Shown here: piece after piece, positions 23,038 through 34,588 of the stretch
Numbering within the stretch: the stretch's first letter is position 1
How the letters are laid out: each line of letters begins with the position of its first letter
NCBI GenBank assembly: GCA_015501075.1
Contig: JADNYJ010000227.1
Location: 1 to 56,816, forward strand
Source: Gymnopilus junonius
Taxonomy: Eukaryota > Basidiomycota > Agaricomycetes > Agaricales > Galerinaceae
DNA length: 56,816 bases
Direction: 5' to 3'
Position numbers and translations under genes: made by a program
Notes under the pieces: model-generated
The model's database searches: none
What the model was told of the DNA's origin: nothing
What the model saw: the letters and a program-made list of their open reading frames with translations, nothing else

Positions 23038-24870
23038 TTAGCAAATAGATAAGATAGCGGATGCTGACAAAAGCTTCTTCCAGAGGGAGTATGACTAAGC
23101 CATCAATTATCCTCCTTCCTTCCAATAGATCTAATGCAACCACCCTTCTTCATGTCATCTCCTGTTGCTCTCTCCCACCAGCCTAAGGGACTTGCCCTTT
23201 ACTTCTATGAGTGGCATGCATCCCATGTTATGAATTCCTCTTGCACAAGTGGCAACGGTGCATATTGATTTGCAGGATCAAGGATTACAGCTGACTATTT
23301 CCTGTAGATGTGACTTTGCCACTGCTTCTAACCTTTCTTACTACGCTCTTCCTGATCTCCAAAACAAGCTTGCAAAATTGGAAGCTGAAAAAGCCACTGA
23401 AGATGCCAAGGCCGGTGCGGGCATGGATGCCACCAATGCAGAAAGCATTGCCAAGATTGTTGGGAGGTAATTGGTATTCCTGTCTCCTCGCGGAGAAGTT
23501 GTTGAAGATGGAAGACCCTCTCAGCACAAGTGGTTGGGCAGCCAGATGCAGCCAAGGCCATTGCCAATGCTGTCAGATTATCGAGGAGTGGTTTGGCAAA
23601 TCATATGTTTCTTCACTTGTCTTATCTCTGTTAATGTACTGATCATATTTTTACTTAGTTGCCGATGCTGCTCTTTGACGACAACAATAGCATGATGCAT
23701 ATCAATGCCTCTGAGTATTCCGAGAAGCACTCAATCTCGCGACTCACCGGTGCTCCCCCAGGTTACGTTTGCTATGAGCTGGAGGTTAACTGACTGAGTA
23801 CATGTGCCGCCTATCCTACTCCATCATTCTCATTGATGAAATCAAGAAGGTTTGTGGGGAATTTGTCTTGCAACGCTGTTGACCATGTAGTCAAATTCCT
23901 TTCAGCAAACACCAAGATTGTTGCTGCCACCGCTGAGATCGCCCAGGTTGCCACCATCTCCACTAATGATGACACCTATGTCAGAAACCTAATCACACAG
24001 GCAATGGAGAAGGTTGGAAAGGAGGGAGACATCACCATCAAGGAGGGTCGCACAGTTGAGGACGAAATTGAAATCACTGAAGGCATGCATTTCGACTGAG
24101 GATTCATCTCACCCTACATCATCACCAACATCAAGACTCAGAAGTGTGAATTTGAAAACCCCTACATCCTTCAGCATATCCTTCCTGCCCTTGAAATCGC
24201 AGCTCAGAGCCACTGCCTGCTCATCATTATTGCTGAAGATGTCAATGGTGAAACTCTCGCTTCCTTGATTCTCAACAAGCTGCGTGGTCAGCTCCAAGTA
24301 TGTGCTATCAAGGCTTCAGGTTTTGGGACAACCGCAAGTCCATCTTGGGTGACGTTGCCATCATCACAGGCAGAACCATCTTTACCGATGAGCTCGACTC
24401 TTGGAGGATGGTCGACATGTGGAATGCCATCATCATGATGACTGCCAACCTTGGTGCTGCATACCTCAATGATATGCTTGAAGGCAACATCCATCAGAGA
24501 TGAGGCAGTTGGTAATGGGTACTATTTGGGCAATACAGTTGATGAACTCAGGAGGGAGGTGTGACAAATTGTTATCTTTGTGAGTTTTATCTTCTTTCAC
24601 CTGTCTTTATCTTCTGTATGCTAACTTCATTTCTACAGTGACCTCTGTCTCGCAAGGACGTGCTCAAGATCGTTGACATCCACCTCAAGGAAGTCCAAGA
24701 CTGACTATCAGAGCACAAGATCACTTTCGATGTCGATCTAGAAACCAAGCAGTACCTCATGTCGGCAGGATACTCATCTCAATATGGTGCTCCGCCTCTC
24801 AATTGCATCATCCAAAGCGAGATCTTTCTGTCCTTGTTCTATCTGGACAAATCTTGGACACTGAGGATCT
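23038..24870 (+). pseudogene. chimeric Hsp78/ClpB-Hsp60-Hsp78 gene fragment, copy C
   Basis: This is the longest copy, inverted relative to A and B. Order: Hsp78 middle domain (23340-23470), AAA+ segments up to LIDEIKK (about 23850), an Hsp60 insert (about 23867-24400: [50 protein letters not shown]), then back to Hsp78 from about 24405 ([15 protein letters not shown], then KDVLKIVDIHLKEVQD and QYLMSAGYSSQYGAPPLN) to near its C-terminus. About 20 residues of Hsp78 were replaced by about 180 residues of Hsp60. A shared ttgcaa at the first junction could be microhomology. The Walker A segment of the second AAA+ domain is deleted. TGA at 24097-24099 replaces the Arg of FDRG, and another stands at 24702. 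Two intron-like segments remain. Noncoding. Confidence 0.88.
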
Positions 24871-25560
24871 GCAACCTCATCACAGTAGCATCCACTGCCT
24901 GCTTGCCCAGATTGGGCTGTTGGACTCAAGGCCAACCAACATTAGCTGTGACAGGTGTCGGCCGGCGCCACCATGACCATAATTTGCACACCGTATTTCA
25001 CATTCTACTATCTCATTCAAGCAGGCGCAACTCACCGATCCTGAATGATCATTACTCTCCATATCATTCCTCATCAGCAAAGCAGCAGCACTCGGCAACT
25101 GAGCCCACGTCAATGTGATCAACCCGAAACTTTTACAAGTGCTATTATCACTATGTGCAGATTGCATCCCCATTTGTCAAGGCTGTTGAGCCGATTTCTA
25201 CCACCCAAGTGCATTGTCAAAGGAGAATTGATGAGCAGGCATGGCTGATTGTTTTTTTTATTCAATCAATTCCAATACTTCAAGGGTCATGCATCTCAGA
25301 TTCTGCATACACGCGTTCCCGAAAATTATAGGGTAACAGATTGAATTAAGGGCACAGCAAGTGAATGAATTTCCTATCCTACCTCTAATGGTTTCTAGCT
25401 TAGTAGAGCTCCCATTTCGGCTTGGCAATATCTCTTTTTGGACATATCCTAAAACAGATGTGAACTTAAAGGTGTTTCAAGTCGAGAAGCTTGTGTAGTC
25501 TTTATTCCTTTCTATCATCTTCCCCTGTGTTGACTGAGGTCCTCTCCTAGATTTCTTATG
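24871..25560. other. no recognisable gene
   Basis: Similarity to Hsp78 ends near 24870. What follows has short open frames only, and an AT-rich stretch around 25245-25400. Confidence 0.4.
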
Positions 25561-27537
25561 GTTAATACCAGATCTGCCAATTCTATGCTGCCTACGCGGG
25601 TGCAAGTGCTAGCTCCAGTAGGACAAGCAAAGCAGCAGCATTGAGTAGAGGTAGGCCCACTGGCAGAAGGAACAACAAAGTGATGGCTGTGAATATCAGC
25701 TCTGCAGCCATGGCCACCTACAAGCTTGTTCAGTCTCAGCTTCAAGCAAATGCAAGGGCAGAAAAAGATGCAGCTGATGCAGGCAAGTGTATTCTCTGAT
25801 TTATGATGTGTTTTTTATCCGAGTTCTATGTTGTATTAGCTATACGGAATCGCAATAGGGAGCTCTTAGACGCAGAAGGCTCTGAGGGAGATGACGAGGC
25901 CCCTGTGCTGAAGAGAAAGAAGACATCGCAGTCCAACTGAGTGAGGATGAGGAAGATATGGCTGCAGGCCTTCAGTCGATTAGAGCAGCAGGTCTACATC
26001 ATGATGAAGATGAAGAAGAAGAAATGGAAGAAGGGCATAGAGCACCCTCTAGCGTGGGTGAAGACCATGACTTGAATGTGGATCTTGAAGGGATTGACAT
26101 GGATGTCGATGTTGACCTTGACTTAGCATCTGGAGAAGGAGATCTTTGCAATGAAGTTTGTTATCAAGTTATCTCTTCCTTTTTCACCTTCATTTATCTT
26201 TTTCAGATAGCAGTTGAACATCCTGCAGAGGACTCTATATCTCGCACCCAGTCATCTACTCCCAAGACCCCTAGGCTTAGAAACTGTGCCTCCAATGTGC
26301 TCAACAATGCCAAGGTTGTTGAGAAAGATTTCACTCCAAGGACCCTCAGGCTTGCTTTGGCTTCCAAAAGCCACGTTCACACCAGGACCATATATGAAGA
26401 GCCTTTCCCTCATAATAACAAAGTTGCTCGCATTGACTTTGCTTGGAAAACTATCAGGGAAAGCACCTCAGCTAGCGAAGATCCTGAAATCCCCAAGCCT
26501 ACAACAGGGCGATGAAAGATACAGGCATCAAAAGCCAACTGATGAAATTTGTAAGGTGTTATTAATTAGTCCAACATATACTTACTTCACACATCTAGAC
26601 AATGTATGGCCGCACTGGTCTCATCAGCAGTATCATCTCAAAAGCGAGGGAGAAAGTCAGAGCATACTATGGTCTCTCTGGAGATCCGGAGGCCATCAGG
26701 AGAGATGTGAGTGGTTGCTAAAAGATTCTCACTTTGTTTATGGAGGGATATGCCTAAAGGTAAATCTTCATTCATTCTTAGGCCTCCTTTTCCCAATTCT
26801 CTGCTCTAGGATCAGACGGTGGACAAAATGAAACCTTTTGGAGCTCAGCTCATTGTCGACATCATTGAAGCACAATGGTTCCCATCCACATCTAGGTCGA
26901 AATTGGACATGGAAACCACAAACAAGATTTATGAAAAATGAGATCTGCCTTTGAATGTCATGCTTCTCGTGGTCACTGCTGTGAGTTTTCTGTATCTGTT
27001 CTTCTACATTTAGTCATGTAAAGTTTAGATTGAGCATGCTCTCAAAGAGTGGAGCTCTACAGGGAAGAAAGCATGTCAGATTACCTTCTCGGAAGATACT
27101 GCCAGACTCAGGTATTGTAGGTCCTTTCCCCCATTGTTCTAACTTACAATTACCATTATAGTTATGAATGTCATCTTCGCCACTGGAGATTTTTTGAATC
27201 CCAGATGAAGGCTTGGCCAGCCTGGTGGCACAGGACAGTTCTAGAACAAATCATGTAAGAGGCTGAATGGTGATGTATGTTAAATATAGTACTGAATATT
27301 TCTTACAGTGCAAACCATTCCAACTTTGACATCAATGCTGGAGAGAATGATTTTGTAAGGTTGGATTTCTCTGAATTGGACAAGCTTGCTGGTCATGGGG
27401 AGGGTGAGGATACTGCTGATGTAGTTGCTGCTGGGAGTAGATTTGAAGTGGAGGCTGGAGCAGGGAATGTTGCAGCTGATGATGATGAGCCTGCTGCTAG
27501 TACTTCAACTAGTAATCTTCCTGAACCTGGCAACTAG
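25561..27537 (+). pseudogene. DUF6532-like gene, decayed
   Basis: The first part encodes a low-complexity region with acidic runs (EDEEEEMEEGHRAP at 25990-26035, then alternating Asp/Val at 26085-26140). Recognisable conserved blocks follow: MYGRTGLISSIISKAREKVR at about 26605-26660 with YYGLSGDPEAIRRDV after it, and more degraded segments at 26820-27240 (MKPFGAQLIVDIIEAQWF-like and YECHLRHWRFFESQ). The last exon (27310-27537) is acidic and ends PEPGN. These blocks match my memory of DUF6532 proteins, a basidiomycete family of unknown function often multicopy in transposon-rich regions. Frames change between blocks and several stops occur, so it is probably a pseudogene. Confidence 0.55.
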
Positions 27538-27723
27538 ACTACTATATTTCTATCTCTATATGATCATAGGTTACTCATTAATGCTTATACATTGGGCTTT
27601 TATGTCTTCTCATAGGATTCCTTGAAGCTTTGGGCATCTACTTAGTAATGTTTAAAACATCTCCCAGCATATGTATAAATGCTTAGGACACTTTTAGTGT
27701 ATACTATGTGGCTTTGAAGTTGA

Positions 27724-27932
27724 ACTGCATGTCTCCTGAGTTGTATTGAATGGCTTTGCAAAGTCTCTGTATAGCTTTGCTCTCCTCTTCTCTGTACCCT
27801 GAACACCTCTGGGCAGCTGGTGTGTGCCTTCAAAAAACTCTGCATGTCTCCTGAGTTGTATTGAATGGCTTTGCAAAGTCTCTGTATGGCTTTCCTCTCA
27901 TCTTCTCTGTACCCTGAACACCTTTGGGCAGC
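27724..27932. repeat. 115-bp-period direct repeat, two copies
   Basis: A block of about 93 bp (ctgcatgtctcctgagttgt ... accctgaacacct.tgggcag) occurs at 27725-27817 and 27840-27932 with only a few differences. A 22-bp spacer separates the copies. No coding role is evident. Bases 27933-28281 beyond it hold nothing I recognise. Confidence 0.85.
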
Positions 27933-28281
27933 TTGACTACTTCTGTCAGTAACTACATATAACTCTAAATTTCTTCAAGGTATTCACTGGAGATTTTAAA
28001 TATTGTTTAAGTGCTCTGGAAAGTCCTTGCCAAGTCTTCATAGCAACTCTGAGATATGTTATAGCATCTTGCATGGCAGACAAATGCCCTTCAATGAACT
28101 CTATATTGCCTTAAGATTGAGTTACAGAGAGGGGTAGCTTCATATGTCTATAGAATCTTTGCAGCTTTGTTGGCTCTAGAGACATACAGAGAAATACAGG
28201 CTGTTGCAAAGCATAAACCCCTTTTCCTGATGGCTATCACCATATAGCTCCTCAAGATAAAGGCTACCACCATCCATGACA

Positions 28282-29025
28282 TCAGAAAGGTGTTTGCTGT
28301 CTGGTGAAGAATCCTTGAAGATACTTAAATGGGAATAAGAAAGAAGACAGAGATGCAGGTGTAATCACATACTTATATTTTTGACTCTCAAGATCAGCAG
28401 GATAATCAGGGAGGACACCATCAGGAACATTGATCATCCTCATGAGATATATATGGATAGCAGCAGACAAAAAGTTGTCGACAATATTTGAATAACCACG
28501 CTGCTGCTTGATCTGTCGCCTAACATGCAGCAGGGAAATTAGAGGGTTCACCTGAGGGACGAAATCAGTGCCTCTGTCCTTCTTGGTTGCATCAAGAACA
28601 ATGCGGCGAAAATCCAGCATCACCTTAGGCCAATCATCTAGCTTTTCCAGACCCTATTCGTACTTAAATCAACCAGGAAGATGTCCAAGAAAGTAAAAGC
28701 ACATACAAACAGGGTACTACTTTCTCCAGAAGGCTTTGGCAAGGACAACGTTGGGAGATGAAAGGCCATAGATGAGCGTGTGAGGCTACCAGCCAGCAAT
28801 CCAAGCTCTTCGAAGAGACGGAAGGCACAGACATGCGAAGAAATTTTGAGATAGTCAAAAATCATGGTCATGGATGTGGGGATTGCTCGAACAGCAAGGA
28901 CTCTAGATGCAGTAGACTCCGACGGGGCATATTCCACATCTACCCTGAGCAACTGGAGCAATTCTGCACCAGAGCATTTCCCTCCAAACATGAGAAGCCA
29001 AGATTCATAAGCATGAAGAGCACCA
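28282..29025 (-). CDS. protein of unknown family, two or more exons (partial model)
   Basis: A minus-strand frame runs from about 29025 (ALHAYESWLLMFGGKCSGAE) through IPTSMTMIFDYLKISSHVCAF to a GTATGT...GAATAG intron at about 28702-28652. It continues GLEKLDDWPKVMLDFRRIV, then VNPLISLLHVRRQIKQQRGY, to a donor near 28378 and a short end at 28282. The two exons join in frame with a good intron and no internal stop, which supports a real gene or recent remnant. The start is upstream of 29025 and not found. I do not recognise the family. Confidence 0.5.
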
Positions 29026-29725
29026 AGGAAATGCTATGAATGATCAGCTATGGAAAGAGAGAAAGTATAATGGAAACACACTGTGTGAGCTGGCATGCTC
29101 CTCTGAAAATCCAATATTCCCTTTGGGGACTGCACAAGCTCTTCACAGGCCCAGGGAAGTGCAACGAAAACAGGAGACAGAGCATGGCGGTTGGGTATGG
29201 CTAAACACACACACATTAATTAGAAAGCTAGTCCTGTTAGGAAACAAGACATACACATAGCCGCATTGTAGTTGCGTGCTCTCAAGGCCATGAACTTGAA
29301 CGTGAAGTGATGACCAATGCGTACTGGTAACTAAATGAACCACTAGTGACCAGTCAGCTGGCAGATGTATGTGTATGTTTGGATCTGAAGCTCTCTCAAT
29401 GTCGAGGTCGCTGTTTGCATGTGTTAGCTCTAGAGGTCCTCAAAAGAGGCTGTGAGGGTACGTTGTCATTCAGCTCAATGTCAGATCTCAATTCATTAAT
29501 TACATGTAAACGAGGATTCACAATCGACCCCCAACACCCAGGCCCACCATGGCACAGATCTGGAATCTGCTCACCAGTATTTAAGAAGCAGTAATGGGGA
29601 TGCCGACAACATATGACTGCATAATTCATCTGCAACAAAGCCCTCTTTCTGGTATGTTGCCTTTAGCTCAGCGATATTCAGGAAGTCTAACTGGCTTTGA
29701 CTTTATCAGAGCCATGCATTCTACA
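29026..29725. other. no recognisable gene
   Basis: Short open frames on both strands. It may hold the 5' part of the preceding minus-strand gene and the promoter of the following plus-strand gene. Confidence 0.35.
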
Positions 29726-30475
29726 ATGGCTAGCGCTCATCTCCAGATCCTGCTCAACTGATTCAAACTTGGAGATGCAGAAGGCGTCAAACTCGATATG
29801 AACACTATGAATTGCATACTCTCGGGATCAGGTGTTCTCCACATCCTCCATCCTGAAGCATTTGTCCCTCAAGATCTTGACTTTTATGTTCCTCAGTCAG
29901 GCGCTCATGAGTTCAAAGAGGCATTGCACCAAAGAGGGTACAAGGAGAAGGAAGACCAGCCAAAGTGCAGATTCTATGGTGATACACCTGTAGCCAAGGT
30001 TGGACACCTTTACAAAGTTGGCATCTCTGGCAGCATCAATCTCATCATAACATGCAGCCCAAATCCATTGAGTGTTATTGTTAAATTTCACTCTACTTTG
30101 GTTATGAATGTGATAACCTCGGATGGTGTATTATGTCTCTACCCACTATTGACACTTGCAGGGCAAGGAGTCATGACCCGGAACACTCGTGGCACTCGCA
30201 GCTGCTTTCTGAAATATATTTTCCATGGGTTCACCCTCAAGTTGCAATTCACCCAACATCAGTGCATGTCCACAGCATACTGTCACAGCACCATGGGCTC
30301 TATTGACAATCCCGATGTTCTTGTTGTTCCATTCACTCGAAGAGGTTCCCGGGAGTCCACGTTGGACAGTTTTTCACCATTTCACTGGCAGGTTGGAAAG
30401 GTTGCAGAGGATGAAAAAGCCATAATCAGGTATGCCAAATGTTTTCTGAACAGCGCACTGATCATTAATTCCTAA
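29726..30475 (+). pseudogene. nucleotidyltransferase-fold-like protein of an Agaricomycete family
   Basis: The frame starts MASAHLQILLN, is broken by TGA at 29759-29761, and continues FKLGDAEGVKLD. The signature is CILSGSGVLHILHPEAF followed by QDLDFYVP (29815-29895). A Gly-Ser followed about 14 residues later by an Asp-x-Asp recalls the active site of nucleotidyltransferase-fold proteins. KVGHLYKVGISGSINLIIT, VIVKFHSTLVMNVITSDGV and LCLYPLLTLAGQGVM follow (to about 30170); a frame of this layout recurs in many mushroom genomes. The rest to 30475 is open. Similar proteins are usually unnamed, so the biochemical role is an inference from the motif. Only one nonsense codon was seen, so some copies elsewhere may be intact. 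Confidence 0.55.
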
Positions 30476-30763
30476 ACAAAGTCTTTCTATTGCAGACCGG
30501 TGCACCTCCGCAGAGGCTGCTCTAGTGCCTCGATGAAGCAATCATCCCAACGTGCATGCTTAGTAGACAGCATATGGGTGTATATCACTTTTTTTGTAAT
30601 TTATGTTCTGCAGAAAATCATTCTTGAAATTTACTAGCTGGCAAATAAAAACAGAAGCTGGTTCACACAGAGAGAGTCTCAAAGACACCAGATAAAACAC
30701 AATATATTCATAGAAGTTCAATTTCAAAGCATACTATGAAAATCAAGGATGGCTCATGACAAA

Positions 30764-33691
30764 CTACTCAAAAGGGTTATCCTCCTTGGTGGACCCAAGG
30801 TAAATAACAAATTGAATGTTGAACAACGAGGACAGTTCATTACCAAGAGCATTGAAAGTGTTGAATGTATAGCCCACTGTCACGATAGAGAAGGGCAGGA
30901 GGTCTTTACCATGCTTGTAGAGAGGGAGGCACTTGATACCTTCAAAGTCTTCAGTGAGGAAGTGAAATGGCTTCTTACAACTGTCATACACAGGCACTGC
31001 AAAGACCAAAAAAGTATTCAGGTCAAGAGCATGGATGTCAAGAAAAAAAAAGGACCTGTATCAGAAAAGGCCAATGACGTAGGATAACAAGCAGCACCCC
31101 CGGCACTAGTACCCGAGGCAACAAAGAATGAAGCTTTCTTTGCAGGAGTGGAACCTGGACAACTAGGATAAGATCAAAGTAAACTGGACATGAAAAAAGC
31201 ATACCAGGGGAAGTAGGACCCTCCTTCCTCATCGAGTACAACAGTGAGGAGTTGACCCAATGACCAAAAATCTCATCGAAGTTAGCAACAGTGCCCAGAA
31301 AAGAGATAGTGTGGGCATGATCTTCAATGAAGGGGTACAAAAGGATTTTTTTGACTTGGTATCCATCACCGAAACCATGCTTAGCTCCAGTTTGGAGGTT
31401 GCACTCGGCAACAGTGCCAGCTGTCAAAAAGACAGCATTCGCCCCAGACGCCCTATGGACAATCCAATTCTTGTCCATGCGGAAGAGGTCTGGGGGAGCA
31501 TGGGCAGGGTTAGCATAAAACCCATGATAGATGAACTCTTGTGCTTCTCATAGAAGTCTTCAGAGGATAGGTCAGTAAAATGAAAAGTGCAACAAGGTAA
31601 AACATACTCAGCATGTAGACTATGATCCATGGACTTGTAGATGGCAGTGAAGGACAGGAGCATGGAATTATCCCCATCATCACTCATGGACTGTTGAAGG
31701 TGATGATAAGGTTTGAGGATGGCAAACCACCTGCCGAGCAAAATACATGAGTAACATATTTGAGTGAGCATCAAGGAGCAACCAAACGTACTTGAGGCAT
31801 GGAAGGGCAGGATTTGCAGCATGTAACATGATGAGATCAGGACTCAGGCCATCTTCTGATGTTGCACTGTCAGAATCACTGTCCTTTTCATCACCTGAGC
31901 CTGAGCTATAGGAAGAGAAAAAAATGATAAACAAAAACTTCTACGTCAAATGGCAGAATAACGAGGACAAACCTAGCAATGCTAGCACCAGGACCCTTGG
32001 GATCTTCGGCAGGCTTGACATCTTCATTCTTGGATCCAGAAGAGATTGATATACTGAAGGAAAAAGTCAACACAAAAGAACAGAGAAGGCAAAAAAGCGA
32101 GACATACACAATGGACTCAGCTTTACCAGGCTTGCGATACAAACGGGTCTTTGCAACGGTAGCATCAGCATCAGGATCAGGCTTGATGCAAGGCTCGTCA
32201 ATGGAAACTTGTTCCCTGGAGCAACAAGATTAGATAAACATCAAGGTAAGGAGGAAATAGATATACTTAGAAGATGAGGATACTGCCTTGCTATTTCCTT
32301 TCTTGGGAGAAACACTGTCCGATAGATGAACAGCCTTCTTGAGCACAGGCTCCTTGAGTGTATGAGCAACTAGAACACTAGGGGGGAGAGAATCATCTGA
32401 CTCATCTCCACTTGCCAAGCTATAAGGTATAGACATGAATATGAGAAACATAACTTCTAAGAGATAACAGACACATACCCCATAGTAGAACAGCCATCTG
32501 GAGAAGCAATAGCCTTGACCTTATGAACAGGTGCTTTCCCCTTATCCAGAAGAACTTCTTTGCCCTTCTGAACAGGATTTTTAGCTCAGTGAACACGGTT
32601 TTCACCATCGGAGGCACTAAAAATGCACAAAATGGGTCAGACAAGTATCAGACAGAAAATAGAGACACATACTCAGAAGCATCACTGGCAGTCAGTGTTG
32701 CCATCTCATCCATGGCATCATCACCATTGGGAGCACCATGAACAGGGAGGACACCATCAGAGAAGAGAGCCTGGGCCAGCTCCACATTGGCAGACTCAAC
32801 AGACGTGTGTTTAGCATGCCTAGAAGGGAGGTCAGAAAGAACAGACAGAAATAGAATAAACTTACTGTTTCTGATGAGAATCCTTGGTAGCAGTAGCCTT
32901 GGACTTGCGAGGACTTGGCGAAGCATCACTAAAGAGAACAGTTATATGAAGTAAGTATATCATGGATGAAGCAAAGGCAGAAAAAAATCATACACATCAG
33001 AAAGGGCAAAGGCTTCACTTTCAGCAGCTTCTCTTGCATGCTGAGAAGGTCTTCAACTAAGAAAAAGAAATGTGAAAAGCAGAAACAAATTGAAATAGAG
33101 AAATCAAACACATACACTTGGGAGCCCTGATTAGAAGTCTCTGCACTAATTGACAGCAAGTATACTGGATAAGCACAACCACATCATAATCAAGAAGAAA
33201 AGGACAAACGGAATCTCCCTGAAAGACAACTTTCGCGCAACTGATTTGACAGCAGAATTTTTGGCACTAAGAAAGGAATGAGACTTAAAGCAAAGATAAA
33301 ATTGAAATATCACTTACATGATAGTCACAGCAGGCTGGCTTTTGGACTCAGGTGAAGCTGGTTGAGGTTTCTGTTCAGCAGCATACTCGATGACCTCACT
33401 ACAAAAAGCAATGCATAAAAGAAGACATTAGTGAAGAAAATATTGGGATAAATCTAAGGAACCCACAAGTCAGACATGGCATCACTTTCCTCGGGAGATT
33501 GCTTTCATGCAAGTTGAGTCTTCAGAATTTTGACTTGGGGCTCAATCACCTCGCTGTCAAGGAAACACAAGAACATTAGCGGACTGAGCACACAAATGTA
33601 GAGAGAATGAATGCATACACATCAGAGGACTCTCGAGCAGCATGGCCATGTTTTTAGGGTGAGAAAGATGAGGGTCAACAGGAGAAGACAT
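30764..33691 (-). CDS. many-exon Ser/Asp/Lys-rich protein with conserved C-terminal region, unknown function
   Basis: The start is taken as MSSPVDPHLSHPKN at 33691. About a dozen short exons follow, separated by introns of 45-70 nt whose donors are very alike (GTATGTGTC, GTGTATG, GTATGTCTC). They encode a low-complexity, probably disordered N-terminal half with motifs such as LASGDESDDSLPPS, SDSDSATSEDGLSPDL and PAEDPKGPGAS. From about 31740 the protein becomes globular: FYANPAHAPPDLFRMDKNW, AECNLQTGAKHGFGDGYQVKK, HTISFLGTVANFDEIFGHW (31530-31230). It ends with VPVYDSCKKPFHFL and SIVTVGYTFNTFN (30990-30830), stop at 30764. Two in-frame TGA codons (33506-33508, 32586-32588) sit in the disordered half, so this may be a young pseudogene. 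The C-terminal part resembles unnamed Agaricomycete proteins I remember; function unknown. Confidence 0.55.
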
Positions 33692-34588
33692 TGTGTAGGC
33701 AGGAGTAAAGCAGGTCAGAGAAATGTAAGCGGAAGAACTGTAAAGAGTGAGGACAAAGACTCGCATTTTTAAGGCAGACAAATGCATGGATTCCGCGGCC
33801 CTAGGTTGACAAAAAAATTCAACAGGTAGCAAATCGTGTGACAAAATGAGATATTGAGGCACAGACATTAATAAAACAGGGAGTTTCAATCAATGAGTTC
33901 ACGCAATGCAAATCATCACAAGAACAAGCCAGCAAGATGAACATGCGACATGTAATGCCAGCAATCAATGTTCACCAGAAAACAGAAAACATGCTGCAGA
34001 AACTATTGAAATGTGATGTTGTCAGACAAGAAATAAAGCCAGAACAACTGAAAAAAAGCCAAAATATCAAAAGCATAGAGCATGAAAGACAAGAAGTCAT
34101 CAGAGAAAAGAGAAATACCCAACATAGGAGTGACACCTGTCATGACAGAAGGAGCGCAATGAGAAGAAGAGAGTCACAAAGATGATGCTTCACATTTTCA
34201 TATAAAAATAAAAATGAACATCATGCCAACATGCAGCAACAGGGGACCAGAAACAGTAGCAATAGAGACTGCATTTGGGAAGATTAATGATCATAATAAG
34301 AGAGAAACAGATGAGCATAAGATGAGAGGAAGCAACATCACAAATTGCAGAACACGAGCACCAAGGCAGAGCTGACAGCAGTCAGATGCAAGGCACAAAT
34401 TGTAGGTGCACCCCAAATGCAGCCACCGAACTACCACATGCAGAAGGACATGCATGAAAGGATCAAGAAAAGAGATCCAATCAAGCACATCAGACCCAGC
34501 ACACTAAGCGCACATCCCAACATCCCAGTTAACAAACCTCGAACCACCATTGACCAACCTGTACCACAGTGGCGCCTTCCCCCCCAGC
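33692..34588. other. spacer, A-rich
   Basis: Unusually rich in A on the plus strand (for example 33990-34180), with no recognisable gene. A 33937-34185 plus frame is Lys/Gln/Arg-rich and low complexity, and is probably noncoding. Confidence 0.35.

Noticed and set aside
10545..24870. Chaperone and SPT6 pieces as functional host genes
   Set aside because: Frames are broken, Hsp78 has lost the Walker A motif of its second AAA+ domain, conserved Arg codons are stops, and only internal parts are present.
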